The notes: generated from the sequence alone by a model not told the origin. Positions 7,969-17,393 are shown, counted from the stretch's first letter. The stretch: DNA of 40,478 nucleotides from Mucilaginibacter sp. (GCA_025929405.1 JAICMD010000003.1:1-40478), one strand, 5' to 3'. Program-made: numbers and translations.

Positions 7969-9534
7969 TTAAAGTGGAAGTATAATTGTAAATACAGCGC
8001 CATTTTTATTGCTAACATTAATGGTACCGCCGTGGGCATTTATATATTGTTTTACTATGGCAAGGCCCAGGCCGGTGCCATTGCTTTTATCGCGTGTAAC
8101 AAAAGGTTCAAACAAGGTGCCGGTTATTTCGGGTGGTATGCCGGGGCCGTTATCCTGAATGGTAAGTATTACGTTGCTGCTTTGAATAGCTGATGAAATA
8201 GTTATTGTGGCATTAGCGATGTTTTTATCATACAATACATCAATGGCATTATTTATTAAATTTACTATACATCTTCTCAGCTTACTTTCGTCGCCAACAA
8301 TAGTAAGGTCCTGAGGTACATTTTGGCTAATGGTTATATTTGATGCGCGCTCATTTATTTCGGCCTGTTCAATGGCATCATGTATTATTTTGTCCAGGTT
8401 AACAGATTCTTTTTTAACAGGTGTATTGTTAATAAAATCTAAAAAGTCATCAAATATTTCGCTCGCTTGCTCGGCAGACCGGTCAATAAAATCAATTACT
8501 TCACTTTCATGGCCATCTTCGCGCAGCAGCCGGGTTAACAGTTTTATGTTTTTTATAGGCGAACGCAAATCATGCATTACCATGCCCATTACCTGCCCAA
8601 CGGCTGATAATTTTTCTTCTTTGATCAAACGTTCATTTAATTCGGCGTTCCTGATGGCTTGCGCTGCGTTTTGCACAAACAATTTAAGCAGGTACATTTT
8701 TTCGGTTTTTAACCGCTCCTGTTTTTTAAGCACTGCAAAAACCGAATAGTTATCCATACGTGCCAGTACAAGCTCGTCCAACTGCCTTACTTCATCTTTG
8801 GCAAGTTTAAGATGGCGCACTTTTTCTACCAGCGCATCAAGGTTAACTTTTTCTTCGAGCGCGCCTATTGATAATATTTTTTCATAAGCGTAGGTGTCAT
8901 CAAGCTTGCCTATCAGTGCCATATCGGTTTCTAACGAAGCCGCTAATTGCTCTAAAATATTTTTTAATAATGAAGTAAGCTGATTTTTATTTAAACCGAT
9001 GGTGGATATCGACTCAATTAAATGCTCCAAGTTGCGCAGTTTATTATAGTCAGTAACCGCTTTGGTAGCTAACTGTATTACTTCTTCGGGCGCGTAAGGT
9101 TTGCAGTGATAACCTACATTTTCGCCGGCCTGCTCAATGATGTTTTCTATTGATTGATCGCTATAGGCGGTAATAAAAATAATTTCGGCCTTAATGTCGT
9201 ATTTGCGTATCTCAATAGCAGTTTCCAGTCCGCTCATGCCGGGCATACGCATATCCAGAAAAATAACGGCGTAAGGTTTGCCCTTTTCTAACGCCTCTTT
9301 TACACGTTTAACGCCTTCGATACCATTTGAAGCCTTATCAACCGTAAAAACAGGAATGTTGCGTGTACGCGGTGAAAGCAACGGTTTAGGCATATCAAAT
9401 AAGATGTTTGCGGCATCGGTAATCATGTCCTGATCCTCAGTTTGCCCCTTCGGAACCAATATATCCTCAATATTGTCCCTTACCATCTCTTCATCGTCTA
9501 TCACCAAAACAGACGTATTTGCTTCATTCCTCAT
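7969..9534 (-). CDS. Receiver-domain histidine kinase with an insertion in the receiver
   Basis: 521 residues. N-terminal receiver: acidic pair D13/D14, phosphoacceptor D94 (FLDMRMPGMSG), T122 and K145 (HCKPYAPEE). The D13-to-D94 distance is about 80 residues instead of about 40, so some 40 residues (about 28-65, GQTEDQDMITD...TRNIPVF) are inserted before the second strand. A central region (about 180-300) looks like a divergent GAF or linker domain. HisKA follows with H321 in VMHDLRSPIKN, then HATPase (about 410-521; NLINNAIDVL, DNGPGIP, GTGLGLAIVKQY). It is first in a two-gene unit with the PAS kinase. The receiver-first layout suggests it takes a phosphoryl group from another kinase, possibly the neighbour. 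Confidence 0.92.
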   Translation of the reverse strand: MRNEANTSVLVIDDEEMVRDNIEDILVPKGQTEDQDMITDAANILFDMPKPLLSPRTRNIPVFTVDKASNGIEGVKRVKEALEKGKPYAVIFLDMRMPGMSGLETAIEIRKYDIKAEIIFITAYSDQSIENIIEQAGENVGYHCKPYAPEEVIQLATKAVTDYNKLRNLEHLIESISTIGLNKNQLTSLLKNILEQLAASLETDMALIGKLDDTYAYEKILSIGALEEKVNLDALVEKVRHLKLAKDEVRQLDELVLARMDNYSVFAVLKKQERLKTEKMYLLKLFVQNAAQAIRNAELNERLIKEEKLSAVGQVMGMVMHDLRSPIKNIKLLTRLLREDGHESEVIDFIDRSAEQASEIFDDFLDFINNTPVKKESVNLDKIIHDAIEQAEINERASNITISQNVPQDLTIVGDESKLRRCIVNLINNAIDVLYDKNIANATITISSAIQSSNVILTIQDNGPGIPPEITGTLFEPFVTRDKSNGTGLGLAIVKQYINAHGGTINVSNKNGAVFTIILPL

Positions 9535-9857
9535 AAATAATAATTGGCACTATCGATTATTAGCGATGGTTATGATGATTAAGGCACCATAAAATTGCAT
9601 CGGCTAAGGTTTACTTAATATTATAATTGTTACAATTATACTAATTATATATGTATATAAACTATTAGTAGTTAAACTTTTATAACTTAACCAAAATATA
9701 ATTGATATTTAATTATTCGGAATTTTTTAAGATAAAATATTTAAATAAAAATTATTTTAATCTTAAACTGCGAAATTTTGGATTAAAACATTATTCAATA
9801 TTGTTGCTATTGTTTTTCAATTAATTGAGGGTTAAATTAAAAAATTAAACAGAAATA
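9535..9857. other. 323-bp AT-rich intergenic region upstream of the kinase pair
   Basis: No credible gene. It must hold the promoter of the kinase operon, but I see no clear TTG/TAnnTTTG pair on the minus strand. Positions 9727-9738 and 9754-9766 form an imperfect AT-rich inverted repeat (TTAAGATAAAAT / ATTTTAATCTTAA). Confidence 0.5.
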
Positions 9858-10181
9858 TTATTTTCCGCCTTGTTGGTATTTATAATGAAGATGCTTTAAA
9901 ACTTCGGCCGAGGTATCATCGGGCGATGAAGCGCCGTAGCCGGTTACCAATACGCCCTTTATGCCTGATTTTGAGGCTAAAGCATACACCGTAGCTTCAT
10001 CTGCCGGGTCAGACGGGCCTTCGTAACGGTAAAGGTCAACTATTTCAAACTCATCAGCCGGAAATTTTTGCCCATCGGTTTCAAAATAGTTGCCGTTTAA
10101 ACTCAAATCCAGTGTAAAGCCTTGCTTATGTAACTGCTCAGTAGCATCGCTAACTGTAGCATAGTGAAATTGTTGTTTCAT
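9858..10181 (-). CDS. Small conserved Bacteroidota protein, function unknown
   Basis: 107 residues, no signal peptide or membrane segment. It begins with a helix (VSDATEQLHKQGFTLDL) and continues with a FEIVDLYRYEGPSDPADEATVYALAS core and a basic C-terminus. Proteins of this type are frequent in Bacteroidota and are often labelled 'phosphoribosylpyrophosphate synthetase' in databases. At about 100 residues, and lacking a PRPP-binding loop, this one cannot be that enzyme. Monocistronic; no terminator seen. Confidence 0.8.
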   Translation of the reverse strand: MKQQFHYATVSDATEQLHKQGFTLDLSLNGNYFETDGQKFPADEFEIVDLYRYEGPSDPADEATVYALASKSGIKGVLVTGYGASSPDDTSAEVLKHLHYKYQQGGK

Positions 10182-10341
10182 GCTATAAATATAATTAATT
10201 ATAAACTTTATGGCTGGTGTAATAGATATGACGTTTATTTAAGACAAAATGTTTGCTTGGAAATTTATTGCAGCAACGGACAATTAAAACTTATGACAAT
10301 AAGTACAAATAAATTTATGTGGCTTTTTATAGGTTTGCCGT

Positions 10342-11013
10342 ATGGAACATGTACTTGATAACCCGGCATGGAACGCTTTAATAACCGGCAACAAAAGTTT
10401 AAGCCGGGGTAACAGTCAGGTGAAGTTTTTTGATAAAGAAGTTTCGCCATTTGTGGGGTTTGATACCGATACAGCCAATGCCTGGGAACTGCTTTATGAG
10501 GAATTACCGCATATAGGCCCAGCGGTATACATATCGCCACAACCAGTAAATATACCTGCACAGTGGAAGATAGCCCGCCATATAGTTTGCCTGCAAATGG
10601 TATTTGAAGGCGATTATAAAAAAGTAACCCAGCAAATAACGCCGTTAACTGATAGGGATGTTCCGCAAATGATGGAACTTACAGGGCTAACCAACCCAGG
10701 CCCGTTTTCGGCCCACACTATTGAGTTTGGGCATTATGAAGGTATTTTTGATGGCGATAAATTAATAGCCATGGCCGGCCAGCGTATGCACCCGCTGCCT
10801 TATGCCGAAATAAGTGCAGTTTGTACGCATCACCATCATTTGGGTAAAGGTTATGCCCGGCAATTAATACTTAGCCAGGCAAACCGTATTAAAGATGCAG
10901 GCGATATCCCTTTTTTGCACGTGCTTGAAAGTAACGATAGGGCCATAAAACTTTATAAAAGCCTGGGGTTTACTACCCGCAGTCAGTTGCATTTTTACCT
11001 GCTTAATAAATAA
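10342..11013 (+). CDS. GNAT family N-acetyltransferase (FR47-like)
   Basis: 223 residues. The C-terminal half is a GNAT domain: EISAVCTHHHHLGKGYARQLI contains the acetyl-CoA pyrophosphate-binding R/Q-x-x-G-x-G/A motif (HLGKGYA), followed by LHVLESNDRAIKLYKSLGF, the usual motif B/C stretch. The N-terminal 100 residues form the FR47-type partner domain. The substrate is unknown. The ATG lies five bases after a TAGGTTTG element at 10330-10337, so the message would be almost leaderless if that is the promoter. Confidence 0.92.
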   Translation: MEHVLDNPAWNALITGNKSLSRGNSQVKFFDKEVSPFVGFDTDTANAWELLYEELPHIGPAVYISPQPVNIPAQWKIARHIVCLQMVFEGDYKKVTQQITPLTDRDVPQMMELTGLTNPGPFSAHTIEFGHYEGIFDGDKLIAMAGQRMHPLPYAEISAVCTHHHHLGKGYARQLILSQANRIKDAGDIPFLHVLESNDRAIKLYKSLGFTTRSQLHFYLLNK

Positions 11014-11077
11014 ACCTGTAAGCTATCAACAAACTATTTACTATATTGGGATGTTAACCAAATAAATCACAATAAAA

Positions 11078-11281
11078 ATGAACAGGTTTTTCAGGTTTAT
11101 CATAGCCGCCTGGGGTGCTAAAAAGTTAGGCGGAGGGTGTTTATCTACCATAGTTATATTTATTATTATTTATATGCTATTAGGTAAATGCGGTAATGAT
11201 AATCCACGCGCAGCTATTCCGGCAAAGCCTGTTAAAGCCGTTTCTATAAACAAGCCAGTTATCTGTGGCTATAAAAAGTAA
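11078..11281 (+). CDS. Small single-span membrane protein
   Basis: 67 residues. The basic N-terminus (MNRFFRFIIAAWGAKKLGGG) is followed by one strong membrane segment (LSTIVIFIIIYMLLG, about residues 22-36) and a short polar tail with two Cys and several Lys. It lies in a 320-bp space between the acetyltransferase and a TPR gene, all on the plus strand, 64 bp after the former. The sequence is clean and gene-like, with a purine-rich leader, but no function is known to me. Confidence 0.65.
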   Translation: MNRFFRFIIAAWGAKKLGGGCLSTIVIFIIIYMLLGKCGNDNPRAAIPAKPVKAVSINKPVICGYKK

Positions 11282-11334
11282 CATTTTTATAATTATTAGT
11301 TTTAATTTGTTCAACCCCGTGCGCATCTATTTCA

Positions 11335-12816
11335 ATGAAATATAAATTTGTATTTGCCTTATCCATATTCCTTTTAGTTAATCAAATTGTAAAAGCAAGC
11401 TTTGTGTTTAATCAAAATTGCGCGGCAGCATACCGGGCTATTTTTGATTTGCGGTTTAATGATGCCCGCAAATATATCCGCGATGAGCGGGCACACAATC
11501 CTCAAAACGGTATGCCGGTTTTATTGGATAATTACATTGATTACCTGTACCTGCTTACTACCGAAAATAAAACAGAATACGAAAAATTTAAGGATAAAAA
11601 ATCCGACCGCATTGATGTGCTGGAGGATAACGATAAAAATTCGCCCTATTACCTTTTTACACAGGCAGAAGTGTATTTGCAATCGGGCATGGTAAAGGCC
11701 AGGTTCGGCGATTATGTTTCGTCGACCCTTGATTTTAAAAAAGCCAAAGGCCTGCTTACAGATAATGAGGAAAAATATAAAGGCTTTTTACCGGATCAGA
11801 AAAGCCTGGGCCTTATTGATGTAGTATTTGGCGCTATTCCATCAAACCTGAAAAAAATGGCGGGCTTTTTGGGCATACGCGGTAATAGCGCTAACGGGCT
11901 TAGGCAGTTGGAAAGGTTTAGGGGCGCAATTGCATCAACCCAGTTTAACTATTATAATGATGAAGCGGTTTTTTTGTTAAGCTTTACCTATGTTGATGTG
12001 ATGCATAACCGTAATGCTTATAATTACCTTTCGCCATTGCTGGACGGGATGAATGATAAAAGCGCACTAAAATCATATTTACAAGGCTATGTGGCTTTTA
12101 AAACCGGCCATGCTGATGAGGCTATAAAATACCTGGAAGGTACTCCAAAAGGCAGCCAGTACACTACCATACCTATGACTGATTATTTATTAGGTAATGC
12201 CAAACTGTGCAGCATGGATACCGATGCAGATGATTACCTGGCCAAATTTTTAAATGAAACACAAAGCGTAAATTATATTAAAGATAGTTATTTAAAGCTG
12301 GCTTACTATTATCTGTTACATGCAAACGCTGCCAAATACAGTTATTATTTAACGTTTGTACGTAGCAAAGGAACCGCAGATGACGAAAAGGACAAGCAGG
12401 CATTAAAAGAAGCTAATGATGCAAGGCCTGATATTAACTTATTAAAGGCCCGTTTTTATTTTGATGGCGGATTTTATAACAACGCATTAACGCAATTAAA
12501 AACAGTAGATGTTAATGACTTGAATAATTTACGTGATAAAATAGAGCTTTATTACCGCTTTGGCCGTACTTATGATATGATGAACAATTTTGACGGGGCC
12601 TTAAACTACTACCAGCGAACAATAAATATGGGCAGAAACCAAAGCTATTATTTTGCTGCCAACTCGGCGCTGAATTTGGGGATGCTGTATGAGCAAAGAC
12701 ACGATAGTAAAAAGGCCGCTGATTATTATAACATGGCTCTGCAAATGAAGAATCATGAGTACCAAAACAGTATTGATACGCAAGCAAAAGAGGGGTTAGG
12801 CAGATTGGGTAAATAA
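11335..12816 (+). CDS. Secreted tetratricopeptide-repeat protein
   Basis: 493 residues with an N-terminal signal peptide (MKYKFVFALSIFLLVNQIVKA). The rest is helical-repeat sequence. TPR-like units are clearest at about 405-490 (YRFGRTYDMMNNFDGALNYY; AALNLGMLYEQRH-type pattern with DSKKAADYYNMAL). It contains no enzyme motif. Such proteins usually act as periplasmic or outer-membrane scaffolds. The dienelactone hydrolase gene follows 30 bp downstream, so the two may share a transcript. The start codon is followed immediately by the signal peptide. Confidence 0.88.
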   Translation: MKYKFVFALSIFLLVNQIVKASFVFNQNCAAAYRAIFDLRFNDARKYIRDERAHNPQNGMPVLLDNYIDYLYLLTTENKTEYEKFKDKKSDRIDVLEDNDKNSPYYLFTQAEVYLQSGMVKARFGDYVSSTLDFKKAKGLLTDNEEKYKGFLPDQKSLGLIDVVFGAIPSNLKKMAGFLGIRGNSANGLRQLERFRGAIASTQFNYYNDEAVFLLSFTYVDVMHNRNAYNYLSPLLDGMNDKSALKSYLQGYVAFKTGHADEAIKYLEGTPKGSQYTTIPMTDYLLGNAKLCSMDTDADDYLAKFLNETQSVNYIKDSYLKLAYYYLLHANAAKYSYYLTFVRSKGTADDEKDKQALKEANDARPDINLLKARFYFDGGFYNNALTQLKTVDVNDLNNLRDKIELYYRFGRTYDMMNNFDGALNYYQRTINMGRNQSYYFAANSALNLGMLYEQRHDSKKAADYYNMALQMKNHEYQNSIDTQAKEGLGRLGK

Positions 12817-12846
12817 TTATTAAATTTGAGTATAACCAACCTATAT

Positions 12847-13731
12847 ATGAGCGAGATAAAAAAAGAAGACGTTAAACAGGAAGTGTTTGACCTTTATGAC
12901 GATTATGCGCATAGCCGTATTGACAGGCGCGCATTTATGCAAAAACTCTCATTTTTTGCAGTTGGCGGCTTAACGGTGCCTGGGCTGATGAGCTTTTTAA
13001 TGCCCGATTATAAAAACATACAAGTAAAGCCTGATGATCCACGGTTAAAATCAGAATATATTACTTATGATTCGCCTAAAGGTGGCGGTAAAATTAAGGC
13101 GCTGCTATCAAAACCGGTTGATGCTAAAGGTAAGTTAGGTGGTATAGTAGTGGTACATGAAAACCGCGGGCTTAACCCTTATATTGAAGATGTGGCCCGC
13201 CGCGCGGCCCTTGCCGGTTTTATTACCATTGCGCCTGATGCCTTAACCCCGCTGGGTGGTTATCCGGGTAATGACGATGCCGGGCGCGAAATGCAGGCCA
13301 AACGCAACGGCGAAGAAATGAATCAAAACTTTATTGACGCCTTTGAATATCTTAAACATAATAAAGATTGCAACGGAAAAGTTGGTGTGGTTGGTTTTTG
13401 TTATGGCGGTGGCGTAGCTAATATGATGGCCGTTCGTCTGCCCGATCTGGCGGCCGCAGTACCATTTTATGGCAGCCAGCCTAAAGCCGAGGATGTGCCG
13501 CAAATTAAGGCGCCGCTGTTATTACACTATGCATCATTAGATACCCGTATAACAGGTGGCTGGCCCGCTTATGAAGCCGCCTTAAAAGCCAACGGCAAAA
13601 AATACCAGGCTTACATTTATGAAGGCGCCAACCACGGCTTCCATAACGATACCACCCCGCGCTATGATAAAGCCGCTGCCGAACTGGCCTGGAAACGCAC
13701 CATTGATTTTTTTAAAGAGAATTTATCCTAA
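12847..13731 (+). CDS. Dienelactone hydrolase family protein with Tat-like signal
   Basis: 294 residues from the ATG at 12847 ([10 protein letters not shown]); a TTG further upstream is less likely. An N-terminal twin-arginine motif ([18 protein letters not shown], about residues 24-41) before a hydrophobic stretch suggests Tat export. The alpha/beta-hydrolase domain carries the dienelactone-hydrolase triad: C185 in GFCYGGG, D232 in ASLDTRI and H263 in GANHGFHND, plus the conserved E105 in VHENRG. The family opens cyclic lactones such as dienelactone. The true substrate of the many secreted Bacteroidota members is unknown. A terminator-like hairpin follows. Confidence 0.92.
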   Translation: MSEIKKEDVKQEVFDLYDDYAHSRIDRRAFMQKLSFFAVGGLTVPGLMSFLMPDYKNIQVKPDDPRLKSEYITYDSPKGGGKIKALLSKPVDAKGKLGGIVVVHENRGLNPYIEDVARRAALAGFITIAPDALTPLGGYPGNDDAGREMQAKRNGEEMNQNFIDAFEYLKHNKDCNGKVGVVGFCYGGGVANMMAVRLPDLAAAVPFYGSQPKAEDVPQIKAPLLLHYASLDTRITGGWPAYEAALKANGKKYQAYIYEGANHGFHNDTTPRYDKAAAELAWKRTIDFFKENLS

Positions 13732-13737
13732 TACATC

Positions 13738-13758
13738 AAAAGCCGGGAATTACCGGGC
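13738..13758 (+). terminator. Terminator-like hairpin after the dienelactone hydrolase gene
   Basis: AAAAGCCGG...CCGGGCTTTT stem with one bulged G, loop around AATTA, and a short T/G-rich tail. It starts 7 bases after the stop codon. Confidence 0.6.
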
Positions 13759-13825
13759 TTTTGTGTTTCTTTCCCTGTTGCAATGTTGTATCTTGCGTAC
13801 TCCTTTTATACCTAAAAAATGCGCT

Positions 13826-15373
13826 ATGAAAAAACTAATCTTTCTGCTATCTATGGCATTATTAACTAATATTGATAGTGAGGCACAAACTAAAGCGCCT
13901 CAGGTTAAGGTGGCTAATGGCATCCTGCAAGGTGTTGTTGAAGCCAGCGGCATACACTCGTTTAAGGGCATTCCTTTTGCCAAACCACCCGTTGGCGATT
14001 TGAGGTGGAAAGAACCGCAACCTGCCGATAACTGGCAGGGCATACGCAAGGCCGATCATTTTGGTCCGCAGGCTATGCAGCAATATTTATATAGCGATAT
14101 GATATTCAGAAGCGACGGTAAAAGCGAAGATTGTTTGTATCTGAATGTATGGGCGCCTGCTAAAATCACCAAAAAGCTTCCTGTACTAGTATATTTTTAT
14201 GGTGGCGGGTTCAATACCGGCGATGGCTCTGAAGGGCGTTATGATGGCGAGAGCATGGCCAAAAAAGGCATAGTGGCCATTACGGTAAATTACCGTTTGG
14301 GCATATTTGGTTTTATGGCTCACCCTGAGCTTACTAAGGAGTCGCCACACCATTCATCAGGTAATTATGGTTTGATGGATCAGCACGCGGCATTGGTGTG
14401 GGTAAAAAATAATATTGCAGCCTTCGGCGGCGACCCTGCTCAGGTTACCATTGCCGGCGAATCTGCAGGTTCTATGTCGGTTTCTGCACAAATGGCGTCA
14501 CCATTGTCAACAGGTTTGTTTAGAGGCGCTATCGCCGAAAGTGGCGCTTTAATGGGTAATCTATCTCCTGCGCCTTTAGCCACTGCCGAACAATCAGGAG
14601 TTGCGTTTGCTGCAAAGGTAAAAGCAACCAGTTTGGCCGACTTACGCAAAATACCTGCTGATTCGTTGCTGAAATGGGCTGCGAGATCACGGTTTGGCTG
14701 TACAGTTGATGGATACTTTTTACCTGAACAACCGCAGGCCATATTCGCCGCAGGCAAACAAATGAAAGTAGCGCTGTTAGCGGGATGGAACTCGGCCGAA
14801 GGTGACTTTCATAGTATATTGGGTAGGGGCGTTGCTGCAACTCCTGAAAATTATAAAGCAGGTATAAAAAAATTATATGGCGATAAAGCCGAGGAGATTT
14901 TAACGCATTATCCCGGTAATAGTGAGGAAGAAGTTAAGGCTTCGGGAAACGCTTTAGCATCTGACAGGTTCATCGCGTTCAGCACCTGGAAAATGGTTGA
15001 TCTGCATGCGCGCACACAAACTAAACCTGTTTACCGTTACTGGTACGATCAGCCGCGGCCAATGCTTGCCACTGATAAAGAAAAACCTGCAGGCGCAGTA
15101 CACTCTGCCGAAATTGAATATGCGATGGGTAACCTGCATTATAACAAAGTTTATAACTGGACGCCCGAGGATATAAAAACATCAGAGGTTATGCATAACT
15201 ACTTTGCCAACTTTATTAAAACCGGCAACCCTAACGGCCCGTCGTTACCTGTTTGGAACAGTATGCAAAGCCAGGCTAATGATAAAGTAATGGTGATAGA
15301 TGCCAATACACACGCCATTCCTGATAATACAAAGACAAGGTATGCGTATATCGATAGTATAATGGGTAAATAA
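13826..15373 (+). CDS. Secreted carboxylesterase (type B, alpha/beta hydrolase)
   Basis: 515 residues from the ATG at 13826, which opens a signal peptide (MKKLIFLLSMALLTNIDSEAQ). Reading the frame from further upstream would overlap the previous gene and bury the signal. Carboxylesterase type-B signatures: EDCLYLNVWAP (about 101-111), oxyanion-hole GGGF (126-129), nucleophile S213 in IAGESAGSMS, probable acid E325 in GWNSAEGD and base H426 in GAVHSAEIEY. It hydrolyses carboxylic esters in the periplasm or outside the cell; the substrate is not predictable. It follows a dienelactone hydrolase, another ester-type hydrolase, but a terminator-like hairpin separates them. Confidence 0.93.
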   Translation: MKKLIFLLSMALLTNIDSEAQTKAPQVKVANGILQGVVEASGIHSFKGIPFAKPPVGDLRWKEPQPADNWQGIRKADHFGPQAMQQYLYSDMIFRSDGKSEDCLYLNVWAPAKITKKLPVLVYFYGGGFNTGDGSEGRYDGESMAKKGIVAITVNYRLGIFGFMAHPELTKESPHHSSGNYGLMDQHAALVWVKNNIAAFGGDPAQVTIAGESAGSMSVSAQMASPLSTGLFRGAIAESGALMGNLSPAPLATAEQSGVAFAAKVKATSLADLRKIPADSLLKWAARSRFGCTVDGYFLPEQPQAIFAAGKQMKVALLAGWNSAEGDFHSILGRGVAATPENYKAGIKKLYGDKAEEILTHYPGNSEEEVKASGNALASDRFIAFSTWKMVDLHARTQTKPVYRYWYDQPRPMLATDKEKPAGAVHSAEIEYAMGNLHYNKVYNWTPEDIKTSEVMHNYFANFIKTGNPNGPSLPVWNSMQSQANDKVMVIDANTHAIPDNTKTRYAYIDSIMGK

Positions 15374-15384
15374 AGCACATAACG

Positions 15385-17208
15385 TTAATCATCCTGCATT
15401 TCTTTTAATGCCTTTTTCTCAGCGCGCTTTTGTTGCCGCCTTAATTTACGTTCGGCTCTGCGTTGCTTACGTGTTTGTTTTTTTAGCTCCCGGTTTTTCT
15501 TTTTCAGTGCCTTTTTATCCATCATGGCGGTGGCAGCCTGTTCGGTTTTGGCATTTAAGCCAACGGCTGGTTTTATACCAGCCAGCAATGTTTGCCAAAT
15601 GGTTTTAAAAAACGGGTACTCATCAAGCCGCACATAGCGTACATTAGTGGTTCGCGGTACTTCGCCCGGCTTATCAGGATTATCATGCTTAATAATAAAT
15701 ATATTGGCAAACATGCTTTCAATGGTTTTGCGTTTAAGCATATCATTGGCGGTATCGGCCCTTAACAATTTTATTTTAAGGTTGTTGTATAAAATCGCCA
15801 CAGTGCCGTTGGCTTTTTTTGCATTGCCTTTAATATCAAAAGTAAATTCACGTAGCGTACCTGCTGTTACCTTAAACATGGCAAGCGGCATAGTAGCTGG
15901 GTTTAGCACCTGCAAATCCATTGGTCCAACCTTGCCTTTATAGCTATATGATAATAGCTTATCGGTTAAATTGAAGCTAAAAAGCACATTCAATTTGGCG
16001 CGGTCCATAAAGTAGGAGGTTAGCCGGGCCGTGGCTATATTGTTTTTTTGCAGGGCGGGTTTATTGGTAGTAACATTTAAAAATATGCCATGGGTATTAT
16101 TAAAAGTTATACCGCCTGATTGATGCGATTGGCGGTTATACTCACTGTACGATACCTTGATACGATTTACCAAAACAGTATCTATTTTAACATCAAAAGG
16201 TACATTATAAATGGCCCTGTTAGGGAAACTGCTTATCTTGCTTTTATGTTCAACAGGTTTATTAGGGTTTGTAAAAATATCGAGTCCGCCACCATTAATA
16301 ATCAAGCTTGATGCCCGTAGCCGGTTATATTTATGGTAGGCCAAAAAATCAAAATTATTAAGCTGTAATGAATCAACTCCGGCTTTAAAGCGGTCCTTTA
16401 AGCTTTTTTTGAAAAAGTTGTTAACCGGTTGTAGTGCAAGCCCTTCAATATTTAATTGCGATTTATAGGTAGACAGTGTTAAGTTATTAGCCGTAAAGGT
16501 ATACCTGCCATCATTGGTTTTCCATTTATAATTGTGCAGGTTGGCCACAATATCCTTAAAATATAACAGCCGTGAAGTATCCTTTTGGGTTGCCGAATCA
16601 ATAAGCAAATCGTTACCCTTTATATTCATTTCCTTTAAAGCAGATATAACCGGTTTATTGCCACTGCGGTCATCATACCTGAAGTTAATATCATTCAATA
16701 AAATTTGCCCTGCATGTGCCCAATGCAGCGTTTTATTTATTTTTTCCCATAAAGTGCGATGATCAATATGGATAGTATCCTTTACAGGCTGATGAAGAAT
16801 GTTAATCTCTGGCGCACTGAATATGATCTGATCAATGTTGAGTATCTTTTTAAAGTATAGAGTAAACGGATGAATATGTGATAATACCAGTCTTTTAACA
16901 TGCAGCGTTACCAGATGATCAGGCGCACGGTGTTCTTTTTTATGCTGATTATATACAGCGGTATCGGGCTTAAAGGTTATATCATATAAAATGATCTTGC
17001 CTTGTAAAATATGCAGCTTGGCATCGGCAAAATTTATGGTGTACAGGCTATCCGTAACAGAAGCAACCCCCTTTTTAACTTTTGAGGCCAGTATAGGCGA
17101 CCAATAAATATTTATTAATAGCCCTGCTATCAAAACCAGCGCTACCAATATCCCTATGGTAATGATAGTTACCTTTTGCCAGGTATGCTTTATAAAGTTA
17201 AGCGCCAT
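15385..17208 (-). CDS. Large envelope protein, AsmA/DUF748-like by layout, polybasic tail
   Basis: 607 residues. One N-terminal membrane segment (about 13-33, VTIITIGILVALVLIAGLLIN) follows a short basic start, so most of the protein is periplasmic. The body is rich in alternating beta pattern with repeated 'L.I..L.L' strands (for example LNIEGLALQP, SSLIINGGGLDIF, LTTNK...). This is the look of the AsmA/TamB-type beta-groove family, though I cannot confirm membership. The last 50 residues are extremely basic (KKLKKKNRELKKQTRKQRRAERK-type sequence, about 565-603). It ends 11 bp from the convergent esterase gene with no terminator between them. Confidence 0.8.
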   Translation of the reverse strand: MALNFIKHTWQKVTIITIGILVALVLIAGLLINIYWSPILASKVKKGVASVTDSLYTINFADAKLHILQGKIILYDITFKPDTAVYNQHKKEHRAPDHLVTLHVKRLVLSHIHPFTLYFKKILNIDQIIFSAPEINILHQPVKDTIHIDHRTLWEKINKTLHWAHAGQILLNDINFRYDDRSGNKPVISALKEMNIKGNDLLIDSATQKDTSRLLYFKDIVANLHNYKWKTNDGRYTFTANNLTLSTYKSQLNIEGLALQPVNNFFKKSLKDRFKAGVDSLQLNNFDFLAYHKYNRLRASSLIINGGGLDIFTNPNKPVEHKSKISSFPNRAIYNVPFDVKIDTVLVNRIKVSYSEYNRQSHQSGGITFNNTHGIFLNVTTNKPALQKNNIATARLTSYFMDRAKLNVLFSFNLTDKLLSYSYKGKVGPMDLQVLNPATMPLAMFKVTAGTLREFTFDIKGNAKKANGTVAILYNNLKIKLLRADTANDMLKRKTIESMFANIFIIKHDNPDKPGEVPRTTNVRYVRLDEYPFFKTIWQTLLAGIKPAVGLNAKTEQAATAMMDKKALKKKNRELKKQTRKQRRAERKLRRQQKRAEKKALKEMQDD

Positions 17209-17385
17209 ATAAGTTTATTAGTATTTTAGTTAGCATCCTCTATGCCCGGCGCTTTGGACTTTTTATTAAAAATAGCAATTATTATTAAACAATTAGTTGT
17301 TCTGGCTTTCATAATATCCCAATAACAACAAAAAACTTGTTTTGTTATTTGCTGACAATCTGTCACGCAATATTAAAAGTTTATG

Positions 17386-17393
17386 TATTTTTG
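17386..17393 (+). promoter_or_regulatory. Candidate -7 element for miaB
   Basis: TATTTTTG, an exact TAnnTTTG match, 20 bp before the miaB ATG. No TTG at the -33 distance. The 205-bp region upstream (17209-17413) holds no gene. Confidence 0.4.

Noticed and set aside
7124-8749. Plus-strand open frames opposite the two kinase genes
   Set aside because: They mirror well-supported minus-strand kinases and show no domain pattern of their own.
9541-9565. TTGGCACTATCGATTATTA, a second TGGCAC-type sequence
   Set aside because: No -12 TTGC, and it reads on the plus strand, away from the kinase operon.
10330-10337. TAGGTTTG as the promoter of the GNAT gene
   Set aside because: Five bases from the ATG, which would make the message leaderless; no -33 partner. 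Not listed as a promoter.
13619-13825. Upstream extension of the carboxylesterase frame over the end of the dienelactone hydrolase gene
   Set aside because: It would bury a clear signal peptide at 13826 and overlap a well-supported gene in another frame.
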